Shown here one piece after another: positions 36,201-48,999 of a stretch of DNA of 64,000 nucleotides (the stretch's first letter is position 1; each line of letters begins with the position of its first letter). The notes beneath the pieces were generated by a model. That model had not been told where the DNA came from. It searched no databases and was given only the letters and a program-made list of their open reading frames with translations. Source of the stretch: Ceratothoa steindachneri (lineage: Eukaryota; Arthropoda; Malacostraca; Isopoda; Cymothoidae); contig OZ018329.1 of NCBI GenBank assembly GCA_963969495.1, forward strand, positions 142,518,021 through 142,582,020, given 5' to 3'. The translations under genes were made by a program, and so were the position numbers.

Positions 36201-37740
36201 AGATATTCGTCCTGCAGATTTACTGTGTATGTTTGGGTCGATAATATACCGTGTTCAAGTTAAAGTCTTTTTATGCACGTTTTTACCTGATCCTGACTGT
36301 CATAGCCATGCATAAGTTATTCTGCCAATGATATTTGACTCATGGGATAAGAAAGAGGGTGAGGAAGATTGCCGAGATTACTAACGTTGACTAGATGATA
36401 ATTGATGTGTGTGCTTAGATGCCCTTTATGGGCTTCTTTGGAAATGAATAAGAGTTTCGAGGAGATTGTGCCGTCCCTCTTTACTGAGGACGGCTCCAAG
36501 CTCTCGCCTCTACTGACCTTTTAGCCCAGGCATTTAGCTATTTAGTTTTTATTGAACAAATAATCCGTAGTTGCTTAACCATCTAAAATACCTTACCAGA
36601 TTGCTTGTCTTTGTGTACTACAGCTGTCCTTTATTTGTTTGTTTCTTTCATCTCATCTCTTTTTAACTTTTCAAGATTTTAGGTGGATAGATCTACAATA
36701 ATCCTTCACCATCCCAATATTATTTGTGTTAAATGGGCGGGATTTCGGTTGTCGATGTGGAAGGGCCTGTAATTACTTGGTTAATTTTTATGTGCTTGTG
36801 TTTCAGCAGGGGTTGGCGCAACGCTCGTAATACATTCTTGTACTTTAATTACTTAATTTCATTAATAATAATTTCTCACATTTTATTAATTCTTTCTATG
36901 TAAATGGAACAAATTTACATTTTGACCTTTTTTATCTATCAATTAGACCCCCTGAAAATCGATTCAAAGGATGGACCGACGGCAATAAATACATATATCT
37001 TACGCACACTTCACCCAACCTTTCAAGCGTTCGTTATAAATCTCGTTTTTTAGTCTTTTATATAATTAATATTGAATACTGCTGATTTTTCTTCGCTTTT
37101 ATGGCTGTATCTGATACAATATTTTTATTATTTGATCGCGCTTGGTGCTGGCAGAGAGGGGCGAAGTTCTTCGCTCTTACAGCATTCAATTTACTTCTTG
37201 GTCTTTACCTGCATTCTTCCTCTCTTACCCTTCCATGACTTGCTCCATATCAGCTCCCCCTCGCAATGATCCTGCTCCACGCATACTCTCCCTTAACGTC
37301 ATCTTCTGGTTTGCGTTCTTGTGTTAAATTATGCTATTAATATTATAATTATTTTTTATTATTATTATTATTATTATTGAGACTGATATTTTTATAATAA
37401 TATCATAAATATTTTATCTGGTATCGGCGTTGATGCTACTTTTGTTGCTTTTTGGCCTATTTCGCTTCTTCCCTTTCTTATTATTATTGATAATATTCGC
37501 TTGTTCTTTGTATATTCCACCAATAAGTGTCAATCTGCTATTTCATCTTCATTTCCTTGTTCGTAATCCTCTTTTTGTAAATATCCTATTTCCTCTTCTT
37601 CTCTACTTCTTCGTCTACCTCTCTTTCTCCCTCTTCTCATCAGTCTGTATATTTCCACACCTTCATGTTTTCCTCTTTTGCTCTTTCATTTTCGTTATCA
37701 TGTTCTCTGTATAGAAAATCTCCGTAAACTATTATTGTAA
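33236..37740. other. No gene recognised
   Basis: AT-rich. At about 34160-34195 is a C-rich stretch (CCCCCTAGGGTACC, CCCCCTGGATCTGCGCC) that looks like a repeat end, but I cannot name it. A purine-rich GA stretch is near 34680-34720. A TTA microsatellite lies at 37357-37378. The frame at 37430-37714 is hydrophobic only because the strand is T-rich. Confidence 0.5.
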
Positions 37741-38110
37741 GAAAATCGCTTTAACAGTAAAAAAGATGGCACTATAAAAAAAAAATCTCTATCAGAAGAG
37801 ATCCGTTTAATAAAAAAATTCGCTTAATCTAAATAAAAGATTGTTTTATCTAAAAGATCATTATAAAAACAACAACGCTTTAAGTAAAAATCGCTTCATC
37901 ACAACAGCGATCGCTTTTACTACATCATTTTATCAGAATACAATCATTTTATTTAACAAGGTGTTTTTATAAAAAAAATCGCTCTATAAAAATGTTGGCT
38001 CTATCGCAAAATATGGCTTTTTTTAAAAATAGCGCTGTATCAAAAATATTTGTGTTTATCTTAAAAATAGAGCTTTATCAAAAGATCTCTCTTTAAAAAT
38101 ATCTGTAAGA
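37741..38110 (+). repeat. Degenerate minisatellite, about 17-18-bp unit, roughly 20 copies
   Basis: About 370 bp decompose into some twenty head-to-tail variants of a unit near ATCGCTTTATCAAAAA. Clear examples are ATCGCTTTAACAGTAAA, TTCGCTTAATCTAAATAAA, ATCGCTTCATCACAAC, ATCGCTCTATAAAAAT, AGCGCTGTATCAAAAAT and AGAGCTTTATCAAAAG. Units vary from 15 to 21 bp and differ heavily from each other, so the array is old. It contains no long open frame. Confidence 0.82.
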
Positions 38111-39284
38111 TGAGCTTCTTCCGGGAGTTGTTGACGAGCTTATTATAGAGTTTAGGAAAAAGAAACATGTTAGAAATTCTTTCTCAAATGTTTTCCGTCG
38201 CTGTCCTCGTATTTCAAAGGAAACAACTTCCTGTGAATGCAATCAACGAAATACGCCCACTCAACAACGTCTGAGTTCAATAAGGCACAACTAAACATGT
38301 CCGGAAATTTCAAAAGCAACCTGTTTGCTTCTTATAATTGAGGTCCGTAGTTAAAACCCGGTTGAAATTGATGATGTTTCTTTAGTGATGAGGCACGCTA
38401 TTATATCTTAGTAAAATCCCCACAGATCATTGTAGATATAAAGGAAACTTTTTACTTAAATGTTCTGCATTAACCCACTCTGAAATCCGGCTTGCATTAA
38501 TATTATGGAGCGCTTTAAAAGTGTCCAGGTTTGATTTTCTTTAGTTCAAATTCTAGTGAAAGCTGATGATTTTCTCCAACACCAAGTTATTTCTATATTT
38601 ACAACGAATAGACTATTTTCATGAAATTTTATACTGATCATTACGAGAACACATTCAAATACAACATTTCATGAATTTTCCCTTCAGTTACAATAATACA
38701 TATTGTTACTTTTTAGTATATTTAAATACAGAGGTTAAAGTGATTTATGCAATTAGCCGCTGTTCCACATCGTCTAAATATTACTTGACCTTGCTTCCTT
38801 ATACTACTATTATCCCTGAGAAAGCTAATTATTAATCACAATTGATTGTTTATTAGAGAGTTTTTAAAAAAAAATTAAGCAATTACTTTTGGGGGATCGA
38901 GAACAACACCAATTCCCAACGTTAATTGCTACTGGACATTGTATATAGATATAACTCGTATATTACCCCCCCAAAATATTCATTGATTACACCTATAATT
39001 TTATAAATTAAAAATCTGTTTATTTTTTATCATAAAAATTAAAGAAATAAATATGAGAATATAAAAGTTCAAAGGGAATTAGCATTGGTAACAACGTTCA
39101 CTCAAACATTGCCTACTCCTCTAAAATACTTCCCTGCTTGTCAGACATACTTCATGTACTTGGCATGATATCAATTAATAAATACAAGTATGTATATATA
39201 TTATCTTTATATGTATAGTTTTATTAAACATAAACACATCGATATAATTAAGAGTGAATTGCAAGATCATCTGCATTTTTTAAT
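38111..39284. other. No gene recognised
   Basis: AT-rich sequence after the minisatellite. No motif, tandem structure or transposon end that I can support. Confidence 0.5.
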
Positions 39285-40146
39285 TTAATTACAAAGAAAA
39301 GTTAATAAAAGTAAGTACACTAAATATAATAAATATAATCTTATCTTTATTTGGCTTAAGGAAAATGACAAGCTCCAAGCTGTTATCGTAGGCGGTGCCT
39401 CTCTTGGCTTTGAGGAGTTTCTTGCACTTATAAAATGTGCGTTAGTACTGGATCTTTGTGGATGGCAATGGCCTTCAGCTTTTAATTCTGTTTCCAGATA
39501 TCTCCTATATGTACAATCATTGGCCATGGGCTGAAATTTGGACATGGTTAACGTGCAACTGGCGATATACTACTGAAAATGCTTAGTATCATCAAACATG
39601 TCTGCCTACTTGTTCTTAGCCACCCTCTGAACTTGACATGCAATTCCTGAGCGGCCTTTCCACTTTAATGTTGGCAGTATGCACTTTCAATTACACTGCT
39701 TCCATGCCATTCTCGAATTCTAACGATACGTGGAGTCAAGGCCAACTAGAACTCGGTCTCCTCGAACCGTAAAACACGTCCTCACTGACGCTTTGTCCAG
39801 TAACGATGAGCACGTGCCAAAGCCAGTCGACGTCGCTTCTGATGAAGGTTGATCAGCGGCTTCTAGTGGGCTTTACATGACTATAGGCATTGTACAATCA
39901 GTCCGCCACAGACGATTATGTCTGACGGATATTCAACTTGGGCGCTTTCCCCCCCAACATTGATTTTTCAGCTAAACTGCGGTTTTCTTTCAACCTAGAA
40001 AACTCATGGCAGGCAAAAAACTGTCGTAACAATGAAAACCTACACTGGCTATTCGAGAAAGTAGTCCCTCTTTGACGTTCCCAATTTATCTGATTCTCTT
40101 CAGCACATCTGTAACACCGGACTATGTATAATCCCCAGCCATCCAA
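39285..40146 (-). pseudogene. Tc1-like transposase relic (copy 2)
   Basis: Minus-strand remains of a Tc1-like DDE transposase. The best stretch, about 39890-39700, reads KPLINLHQKRRRLALARAHR, then YWTKRQ, GRVLRFEETEF and LALTPRIVR. This is the family's KKP...KRLxFAxxH..WT..QW..VLFSDES block that leads into the first catalytic Asp; here the acidic tract reads EETE. One stop (TGG to TGA type) follows TKRQ. Further down the frame is broken and the later catalytic motifs were not found; the open frame 39545-39285 may hold shifted remains. Shared sequence GAAGGTTGATCAGC near 39844-39857 ties it to copy 1 at about 3091. Confidence 0.68.
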
Positions 40147-42392
40147 ATGAGTTATCCAGAGCTGATGTCTTCTCCTTTCGGTGTATCAGATTTCTTCCAT
40201 CCACAGTATTATACTAGAAGTTCATACATTTTAATAGCATCGTCATTTTAGATATTTCATAAAGCTTATATCAATTTTTTTAATTTTCATATGTATTGGA
40301 TAACTGCATTTAAACCTGCATGAAGATATGTATAGACTTAAATACCAAAGAAATACAAAAGGTTTCATGTGTACGAATAATTTTGGCCGCTGCTCTATGA
40401 AATCTAAGTAAGAGAGCAAATAAAAATAGGACCCCGCTCTTACCCTCATGAATGGCAACAAGTTGAACGTTAATTTAATAAAAAAGTAGTATGTAATTAT
40501 TTTGAAGCAAACTACAATTTATTAAAGTGATCTCCAGTATAGGAAAAGCAAATACAAGTGAAATAACTCTTCAAAGAGATAATTTAAGTTTAGGGGAGTG
40601 AAAAGAAGATGAACATGACGAGGAGTACATCAACTAGCAGCGATAATAAATAGATTAATCCCTCAACTAGCTTCCATAACTGGTATTTACCTATAATATA
40701 TGCATGGAAATATTTAATTATAACTAAGCTTAAGTTGTTTAATCGTTAGACTTTTAGACTTTTACATTTGGAAATGTCCAGACATGTTGACAATGTGAGC
40801 TCAGAAAGAAGAATGGTCTCTACAAATCAAAATGTGGTACTGCATTTACCACCAATCTAATATTATTTAAGATTCCTTTTATTTCCCCGTAGAGACTACC
40901 CGATATCCTAAACTCGGGGATCTATATCGTATGGTAGCTTTCGTGGAGGATCTAAAATCGAGAGTCCCTTGGTCTATATCCAGAACCAATGTGGCTTAAG
41001 TTCCCGAAAATCAGAAGTGGTGTTTCCATTAGCCTAATTTGGAGCTCGCCACACTGATAACTGTCTACTCTACTTAAGGGCAGGGAAGTAAAGCAGTAGA
41101 GGTAGGAGAACGATATGTATTGTTTTACCATTCCCCTACCTCTTTTGGCTGATTTAAGTCGTGCTAATCAACCCCGATCCCACCAGCTTTGGGGAGAATA
41201 GCTATTCCCCCACCGACTTATTCTCCTTCCTGCGCTCAAGCTGTCAACATTCCCCGTTGAATCTTTTTGATCCTTAAATTACAATTATTATAAGACCTTT
41301 TATTTATCATTGGCAATCTCTCCTTTTCATTGATTATAAGATAGGTCTAAACTTACATTAGTTTTTTTTTATTTTGGAATATACATTAAATTAGGGGATG
41401 AGAAATATATCAATTGAAAAATATACATACATTAAAAAAATATTAATGGAAGTCGTTTCAAAATTAAAGTTAGGAGAAAGGAGATATAAGAGTTAAGGTT
41501 GTAAGAACCTCTGATCAAATTCCTCTGCTGAAAAGCGCGAAATAGTTCCACAAACTTTTTTCATTATCAAATGTTGAGAAGTTTCGCTTGTGTTGTATGT
41601 AAATGATAGTGTATTGAATTTCTCTCTGCACAATATACAATATACATGTTCAAAAACAACTATTTATCATAGTTTCCTTCCTCAGTAGAAAAGGAAACTT
41701 GACAATAATAATGAACAGAGACGGATATTACTAACAAAGGAAGGAAAATAGGCATAAAGTAATAAAAGCGTTTAAGAGAAATAATTAAGAGAGATTTAAA
41801 ATAAGACCCTTTTTACTTTCTTCCATTGATGCAAAGACCAAAGGCGCCATTTGCCAGAAGCTTTCGATTCGGGAAGTACTGAAAATATGGTAACGTTAGG
41901 AAAGGTTACACTAACATTCAAACATGTGTGCGGATAAAATGCACATTGAAGTACGCAGTTGCTTTAAAACTTACGTGGAAGAAGAAAGGAGAAGTACATA
42001 AGGATTGATACAACATCCCAGATGCCCCATGGGCAGTAGCATTTGAGACTTCGGCCCAGAAACACGTGTGGACAACAGTCGATCTTCAACGATCATGCAG
42101 CGATGGGCTGGAATTCATTCACACTGATCTCCCATTAATTAGCTAATCACACATTTCTTCCTTTCAATGAAAGGCAACACAACTATCCCATTCATTATCT
42201 GACTCTATTCTAGCTTACTATCAATTAGAATTTGAATCGCAGCTCGTAATCAATTGTTAATGCATCAACTAAAACCACTGGTTCTTTTAATCATGACCAA
42301 AGCTGCACCCTTATAATGCACTACCACATTTAAAGGTACAATGTGTGAAAGGTTAATACTTAAAGAATACGAAAATATTTAAATGCCAAATG

Positions 42393-42420
42393 CTATTCAA
42401 AATATCAATATTTTGAATAG
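42393..42420. repeat. Perfect 28-nt palindrome (13-bp arms)
   Basis: CTATTCAAAATAT is followed by CA and then its exact reverse complement. It is AT-rich, so the stem would be weak. No element ends or genes are attached. Confidence 0.85.
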
Positions 42421-43355
42421 GTAATCAATATTCTATAATGAAAGGTTAAACACGAATTGTGGTTCAATAAGGAAATACATTAAGAATTACTTGGTTTACT
42501 CCTTGATTTAAATATCCTAATATTATTTTTTTAAGAATTAGAAGAAACACAACATTTAAAGGTATTTTATTGATTGAAAAAAGATTAGCCTGTGCTTAGG
42601 ACAAAAAATTTGGCCCCTTAAAAGCAGTCCTTTAACTCTCAAACATTCGTAGGTCCAATTATCCAAACAAACTCACCAAAATCTTACTTACCCTTTTTGC
42701 CGTTCAGTCAAGAGGATTTTATAGTTTGTGACAGATTTAGATAAATGTGATTTCTCCGCGTTGTCCAAACCTAACGAAGTTTAATTTTCTGCAAATCTCA
42801 TTATATTTTAAGGAAGGGGAATTTTCTCTGGCAAAATATATAATTTTAATCAGTTTTGCATTTATTTGCGATTTTATAGCAAACCATTGCTGCAACCCTT
42901 CACGTAATGAAAACCTTTTACCATGGGCATGTTTCCCTTCTATTTGTACTCTGATGAACCAGGCAGATGATATACGTAGGTGACAGTAAATATAATATCA
43001 CAGCGACTATAGTACTAATACTATTATCGTAAAATGGAAACAACGTTAGTTGAATGAAGGAGAGTTACTAGAAACTATAAATTCACGTTCTGGAGACATG
43101 ATTCTCTGGAAAATTCTGTCACATCAGTGAACCAACGCTAATCACATGATAAGCAGGAGCATGTGAAGCCGAATGGGCGAATAGTTAAGAACTTTTCAGA
43201 TTTAAAAAGAGAGAATGAATAAAAGAGAGGAGAAAAGAGTAATGTTAGTGAAAATCTCTATTGTGATATGGTGTAATTTTTTCGCTTATCTAAGAATGTG
43301 AAAGTTATTTTCTCGGTAAGTTCCTTCCTTAAATTGCTCTAAATTTTGCCGCTAA

Positions 43356-43388
43356 ATTAGAAAACGCTTTTCCTCTGCGTTTTCTAAT
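43356..43388. repeat. Perfect 12-bp stem-loop
   Basis: ATTAGAAAACGC at 43356-43367 and its exact reverse complement at 43377-43388 enclose a 9-nt pyrimidine-rich loop (TTTTCCTCT). It lacks the sequence of the histone mRNA stem-loop. There is no adjacent coding frame. Confidence 0.85.
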
Positions 43389-46300
43389 AGGTCCTTCCGA
43401 AATTCGGCGTCTCTAATTGAATAAACATAAATTCTTCATTTCATCACCATCTCATTTCCATTAAATTAAATGTATTTAGAAAAATCTAATAAAAAATGAT
43501 ATACTGTGAAATAGGGACAAACACACCAGGAAAATTATTAAATCGATTTAGAGAAAAAAGAGCCTTGGATCCGCTCTAGGGCAGCACTAGAAGCAAGAAG
43601 GTAAAAGCTCTAGTAACTAACTTAACCAGTTTATCATCTTGTGAATTAATTAGACCCGAGAAATGAAGTTACCTTGAATGTTACCTCGAAAAAGCTCTTA
43701 CATACTTACGTATTTGTGTAGAAATACAAATCAAGCTTTTTTTATCTACTGTATTTCTCAAACAATGGCACAGACTCATCTACGTCTTTACCTATGATTT
43801 ATAAAGGATTCTAAAGGAGGTCAAGCATCAGTTAAAAAAGAAAAAGGATATGTCAGAATTTCCTCTTCGGGAGTCTCTCTGCTCTATAAGGTTTAAAGGA
43901 ATATAGTGACAGGCATGTCAGAAAGGAATATGGCAAACGCATTTGCACACATGATTTACAGGGAAATAATCGCTCGCAACATTTTATTTATCTCTCCAAT
44001 TTATCGCAACCCTTCTTGATATTTTATTAAATATTTACCTACATTCGTAAGATAGTCGTTAAGTATATTTTTAAACCTGTTAACTGATATGCTTTCCATT
44101 ACTCGGTTAAGTAAGAAATTGAATGAAATAATAAGGAAAGCCGGAGAGAAAGAACGGATGGATTTGGCTATTCATTTGGTAAACCACACATATATTTTGA
44201 CAGCCTAAGTGTATGAGTTTGCATTTACCAATTTTAAACTTAATTTGCTATTTAATCCAGATCTCTTTGCAAAATTGCTAGTTTCAAAACTCTGTTTCTC
44301 AGATGGAACATCTGGAATTTCGGTTTTTTTAGGCAATCCATTATAAAAGGTATTACAAAACGAACAAGAGTACCCCAGTAGTCTTTTGGCAGTAGGATGG
44401 GGAAGAATTCAAGCAAATCGGTGACAAATTGGCTAGACGGTGCTAAAGAAAAGACAAAGAGAGAGAGAGAGAGAGAAAGAGGATCGCCAAATAAAGGAAG
44501 ATAACACATCTGACCCATGGACCGTTTAGAAGAAAATGTAGTGCGTATCCGATCTTTTGAAGAGAGTTGCATAAAAATTATACTATAATGTTCTAACCTA
44601 TAAAGAGTTACATAAAGATACCAAAAGAGATTTACTGGCATCCTGATCATTAACCTCTTACTCTTGTATGGAGATCTTCGTGCAACGCCACTAACGATTA
44701 AAAAAAAAGCGCAGACAAAAAATAGCTTTTAGATTCGGCGGAAAGAAAATAGATTGGATGGCCATATGACTCGTTTGTCTTAATCCCGATTGCTATAGAT
44801 CTTTATTTTTGTAGACGTTTTTCCTACAGTCCACACTTGATTTTTTGGCCTTTCTCAGGTCACATTTTACAGTTCATTTAGATATTCGTCGCACCTGCTG
44901 CTACATATATATTAAAATAGCCTCAAAAAGTTGACCCAGTTTAAGGTGCTCTCTGGAAACTAACTATCCACGTCGGATGTTGGTTAGCGTCACTGGGAGA
45001 TAAAACTGCCTATCTATTCGCCTAGACCAGCCCATATCAGATGTAGAGAGAAGTTAATGTAGCACTGGTTCCTTTCAATTTAAAATCAAATTCCCTTTTG
45101 GTTGGTAATAGATGACAGCTATAAAGGATTTCTGGAGTTAATTTGGTATACCCGATTCTCCTTTGATAAATATTTCCTTTATTAACTTGATATTTTCCGA
45201 AATAACATTCATGCCTCTATACCTTAACCCCATTTGATTAGAAAACAAAATATAGGTTAGTGTTTATCGAGATGATGAATTCAAGGATAAATATTTTGTA
45301 AGTAGAAGAAAATATAATTCAAGAAACGAAAGAAATTTTTGATTACTAAAAATTACAATACTCATAAAGACCGTCCCAACTAATGTAATAAGATGGTCTC
45401 AAGCAAATAAATTCCTATTTAATCTGCATTTGAGACCTGTTTTTTATACAGTTTAATTAATTTACAATACCCATCCCCATTTCTATTTCTGAAGTCCTGT
45501 TTCTTGTATGAAACAGATGAAACATTTTAACGTCGTCATCCAACTTATTTTAAGATTATAAATGTAATAGTTGCTTTAATATCTCTGATTTTTACTTTTG
45601 TTTTCTCTTATAATTAACATTTGGTTTTTGAAATCATTCTTTTCACTAAATTTCTATTGGCATATGTTGATGTTTTGGAAGAGGAAATAAATATAATTGC
45701 TCACTCACCACTTATTATCTTGATAAAAGCCTTTTTATTCTTCTTAAATGATATCTTTCATTTTCATTAAACACTTGCCTTTTTATTAATCTGTTTTAAT
45801 TTTTTTTTAAATCTTCCTCTACTTTTCTTTAATTAATTTTGAAATTAAATAAACGCCATATAAGGTGCTTATATTTAAACAAACCATTTTTTTGACTTGT
45901 TTCTTGATATTTTCCATCAAAGAATCAGACGTAATTCCCTTACACACATACTTCAGCCAATAGCCTCCATTTAAGGGAGTGATGATGTTTATAATAATGT
46001 ATTTCATTAAATTAAATTTTGAGACATTCCAAAAAAGTTTCAGACTTAAACAATTAATAGTTTATCCCAATGTAAAGTGAGTACACGTCAACGCCCTTAA
46101 AACCTTACAACCACCTACAACTCTATTATACCATATCTGGTCGGACGTCAGCCTGCTGGACTAATTTTAGCGCCCTACGGTTAAGGTAAAGTGCCTGCGA
46201 AAAATCTATTTTGGCTTGGGACTGGGACATCTCTCTTACAAAGTAATACTTATTCAACTCAGTGATAGTCTGTTCTCTTAAATACACACACGCACAGTGC

Positions 46301-46559
46301 CAAATAAAAAAAAGATATACGCTCACCCCATACGCGTTTTTTCGTTGGGTTTTTTTTTCAGACGCTCATATGAGAGAATGTAAAAATAAGTGAGAGAGAC
46401 CCGGTGGATTCCACTTAAGCCCCTCTCCGATGGCTTCAAGCCTAACCCAGGGTGGGGGGGCGGAAGCTTCGCAAAAATTTATGGCGACTTAGGAATTGCT
46501 TAAGTAAGTTAATCAATAAACATAATGGGTACGCTGCAATCTGTTCTCAAGAGGCTGAC

Positions 46560-47950
46560 TGCGAAGGACTCACTTCCCCAAAGTGGCAGAGTGTTTAAAG
46601 ACTATAAATTTGAAACCAAATATACCATCACAGATTAAAACACACCGCAGTGTTATCCTTTGCCGCCACCTCGATCCAAGTGCTAAGGGCACTCCCTTGA
46701 AGAATTTCATGCTTAGGCAAAGAAGAACCAAACGTGAGCGAAACTGCGGAGATAATCAAGTTCAAAGACTATACACATGTCGTTAAGATAGACTTTTCTG
46801 CTACGGTTTTGGCGATTAAGGCTACGGAGGGAGGTATGCTTCTCTTTAACGTCCGCGTAGGCCCTGAGCAGATCAAATGTGAGAAGTTTATCGACTTCCA
46901 GATGTGCTTCAAGTGCTACAAGTACAGGGAGCATACTACGGCCACCTGCCCCAGGGGGAACTTTCTTCTGTTCTCCATTTGCTCGTCAGATACACATTCA
47001 TGGAGGGGTTGCAATAGCGCCTCCTTGAAGTGCCTGAAGTTCGCGAGAGTGCATTAAACGTTATCAATAGCGTGCCCGATCAAAAAGGATTTCTTAAAGA
47101 AGAGGCGAAAGCAAATAGCACCTACGCCAAGGTTGCTAAGGCTGCTGTGGCGGAATCGAAAGAAACGAAGATATACCTTCACGTCGAGAACAAAAACTCG
47201 ACAAAGATTATAGGTTAAATTTATTATGCTATCATTGCTAATCTATCCTGTCCGAGGACCTTTGCGAGAGAGCTAAATAGAATGCTGATGCATAATGAAA
47301 TGTAGGAAATGTTGTTTCCAGAGAATCCACAGTCTGAGTAGATTTTAAAAATTAGTCTCAAGAAGCTCCCCACCCCTGGCATTGCCCCAGCTCCTTCCAG
47401 GGACCCAAGGATCCAGGCCGAAAAAGAACAAGACACGAACACACGCACCGAGAAAGAGAACAACGCTGAAAACACTGAACAACAAAGACATTCGCACGCA
47501 CAAAGTATGAAAGTTACGGAAACTGAGAATGCGAGACCCGTGAATGGGGACGATCCCCCCGCTTCCGGAAACCTCACATCCTCAAAAACGTCCGAGGTCG
47601 TCCTCTTTTTATAAGAAGGAACCTAGACACGTATATTATGCAAGGAACATAAATTTAAAGGTATAGGCTGCCGAAAGGTCCCCTTTCCTTATCAAAATGA
47701 CAGCCATTGATGTAACGGAAGAATTAATATCTGGAAGGTACAAATGGAGATTTACATCGGGTGAATGCAATGAAAAGGAGAAGTCAACTAGGTTTTACTC
47801 CAAGGATCAATTAAATTGTCTCCCGAAACTTTCATGATTCTCATAGACGGCGAATTCAGAAAGAAACGATCAGGGAAAACAATTACGCCCCCATGCACTC
47901 CACAATTACCTAAGCTCGTTAGATAATAAGTTCAAAAACAACATAAACAC
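46560..47950 (+). pseudogene. LINE D ORF1, gag-like zinc-knuckle protein
   Basis: Reading through shifted frames gives IPSQIKTHRSVIL, then VSETAEIIKFKDYTHVVKID, FSATVLAIKATEGGMLLFNV and RVGPEQIKCEKFIDFQM. A first CCHC knuckle follows, CFKCYKYREHTTATC (about 46905-46949), and a second Cys-rich stretch CSSDTHSWRGC with CLKF. After a stop come a Pro/Glu-rich linker (47370-47560) and a second conserved block, EELISGRYKWRF and KDQLNCLPKLS (about 47715-47835). ORF1 proteins of this kind bind and package the LINE RNA. The tail runs close to the start of ORF2. At least three frameshifts are needed. Confidence 0.78.
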
Positions 47951-47965
47951 ATATAGGAAACTATA

Positions 47966-48625
47966 ATGAACAAAACAATGGCCACATTAAAAATATTACA
48001 TTTTAACTCTAACGGTTGGACGGATAAAAAAATACTATACGGTAACATAATACGACAATGTGACCCATACGTTGTATTTATCTCGGAACATCAGATAAAT
48101 GATACAAACAGGATAAAAAGTTTTCCCTACGAAGTCTTAACCAAAAATCACAGCGGAGAACGTTTTGAAGGATGTGCGATAGCTGGGAAAAGAGATCTTG
48201 ACTTCAAATCAATAAGTGGAATCAATGAGTCATCTCGCGGTGGTGGTCCGTACGGTAGTGGGCCCCCTGGTTCTGGCACTCGGTACCAGCCGCCAAGAAG
48301 AGGGTACTTACCCATTAAAAACTTCCTGCAGCTTTGTTTTCACTGAAGAACCGTTCATTTTGCCTCGGACCTCAATGCGATGAGTGGTGCCTCAAATTAC
48401 ACGTCCACCAACCAAGCAGGCAGGAATCTTGAAACACTTATTGATATGCAAACTATTTTTAGAATTGGACTAAATTTTCCGACATACAGTACACATAGAT
48501 CTGCCACAAAACCAGACATAGTGCTCACCAGCACTGCGTTCCCTTGAAACTACTTCATTGAGCCGAGCCGTCCTATCCCCATGAGAAGCCATTCACCGAT
48601 TTAAATTCAAAACTCTCCCTGCCCT
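47966..48625 (+). pseudogene. LINE D ORF2: APE-type endonuclease
   Basis: Starts with ATG at 47966 or 47978 (MATLKILHFNSNGW), the first strand of the endonuclease fold with its metal-binding Asn. It continues DPYVVFISEHQIND (catalytic Glu in SEH), KNHSGERFEGCAIAGK, YQPPRRGYLPI, then ASDLNAMSGASNYTSTNQAG (Asp and Asn) and SATKPDIVLTS. The final SDH motif reads RSHSPI, so the catalytic Asp is missing. Frameshifts occur near 48240-48290 and 48345, and an in-frame stop falls after the last strand. It is inactive as written. Confidence 0.82.
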
Positions 48626-48999
48626 TTCTTGGACCCATTGAATGAAATCCCTCGTGAGTTAATGCGAGGAACGCACAGACGAACAAGATAGATACGCTAG
48701 GAACTAATTAATCTAATTAGGGACCAACAGAATGTACTTTGGGACAATTTAATAGGCGGATTAAATTTAGAAAACGACTCACGTACATTCTGGCAGACAG
48801 TAAAAAGACTAAGAGGAGGACAGACACAAACCACTATAAAACTTACACGAGACAATACAGAAATTACGTTCATGGAAGAAATCGAAGAAGAATTCAGACT
48901 CTTCTGGGCATAAAAATTAAAGATATCCCCGGTAGAGAATGATAACTTTAATTTAGACTTTGAAGAGAGGATTATATACAAAATGAAAGATCAGATACC

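Larger units (their letters stand above)
40147..46439. other. No gene recognised
   Basis: A long AT-rich stretch. A less AT-rich segment at about 40890-41240 is unidentified. Two clean hairpins occur (42393-42420, 43356-43388) and a GA run at 44460-44476. On the minus strand, a frame at 46326-46126 reads QSQAKIDFSQALYLNRRALK and has AG before and GTATAA after a plausible exon, but I know no match. Other frames look random. Confidence 0.45.

Noticed and set aside
37430..37714. 94-codon hydrophobic frame
   Set aside because: It lies in a strongly T-rich strand and has no conserved motif. The opposite strand shows an equally meaningless charged frame.
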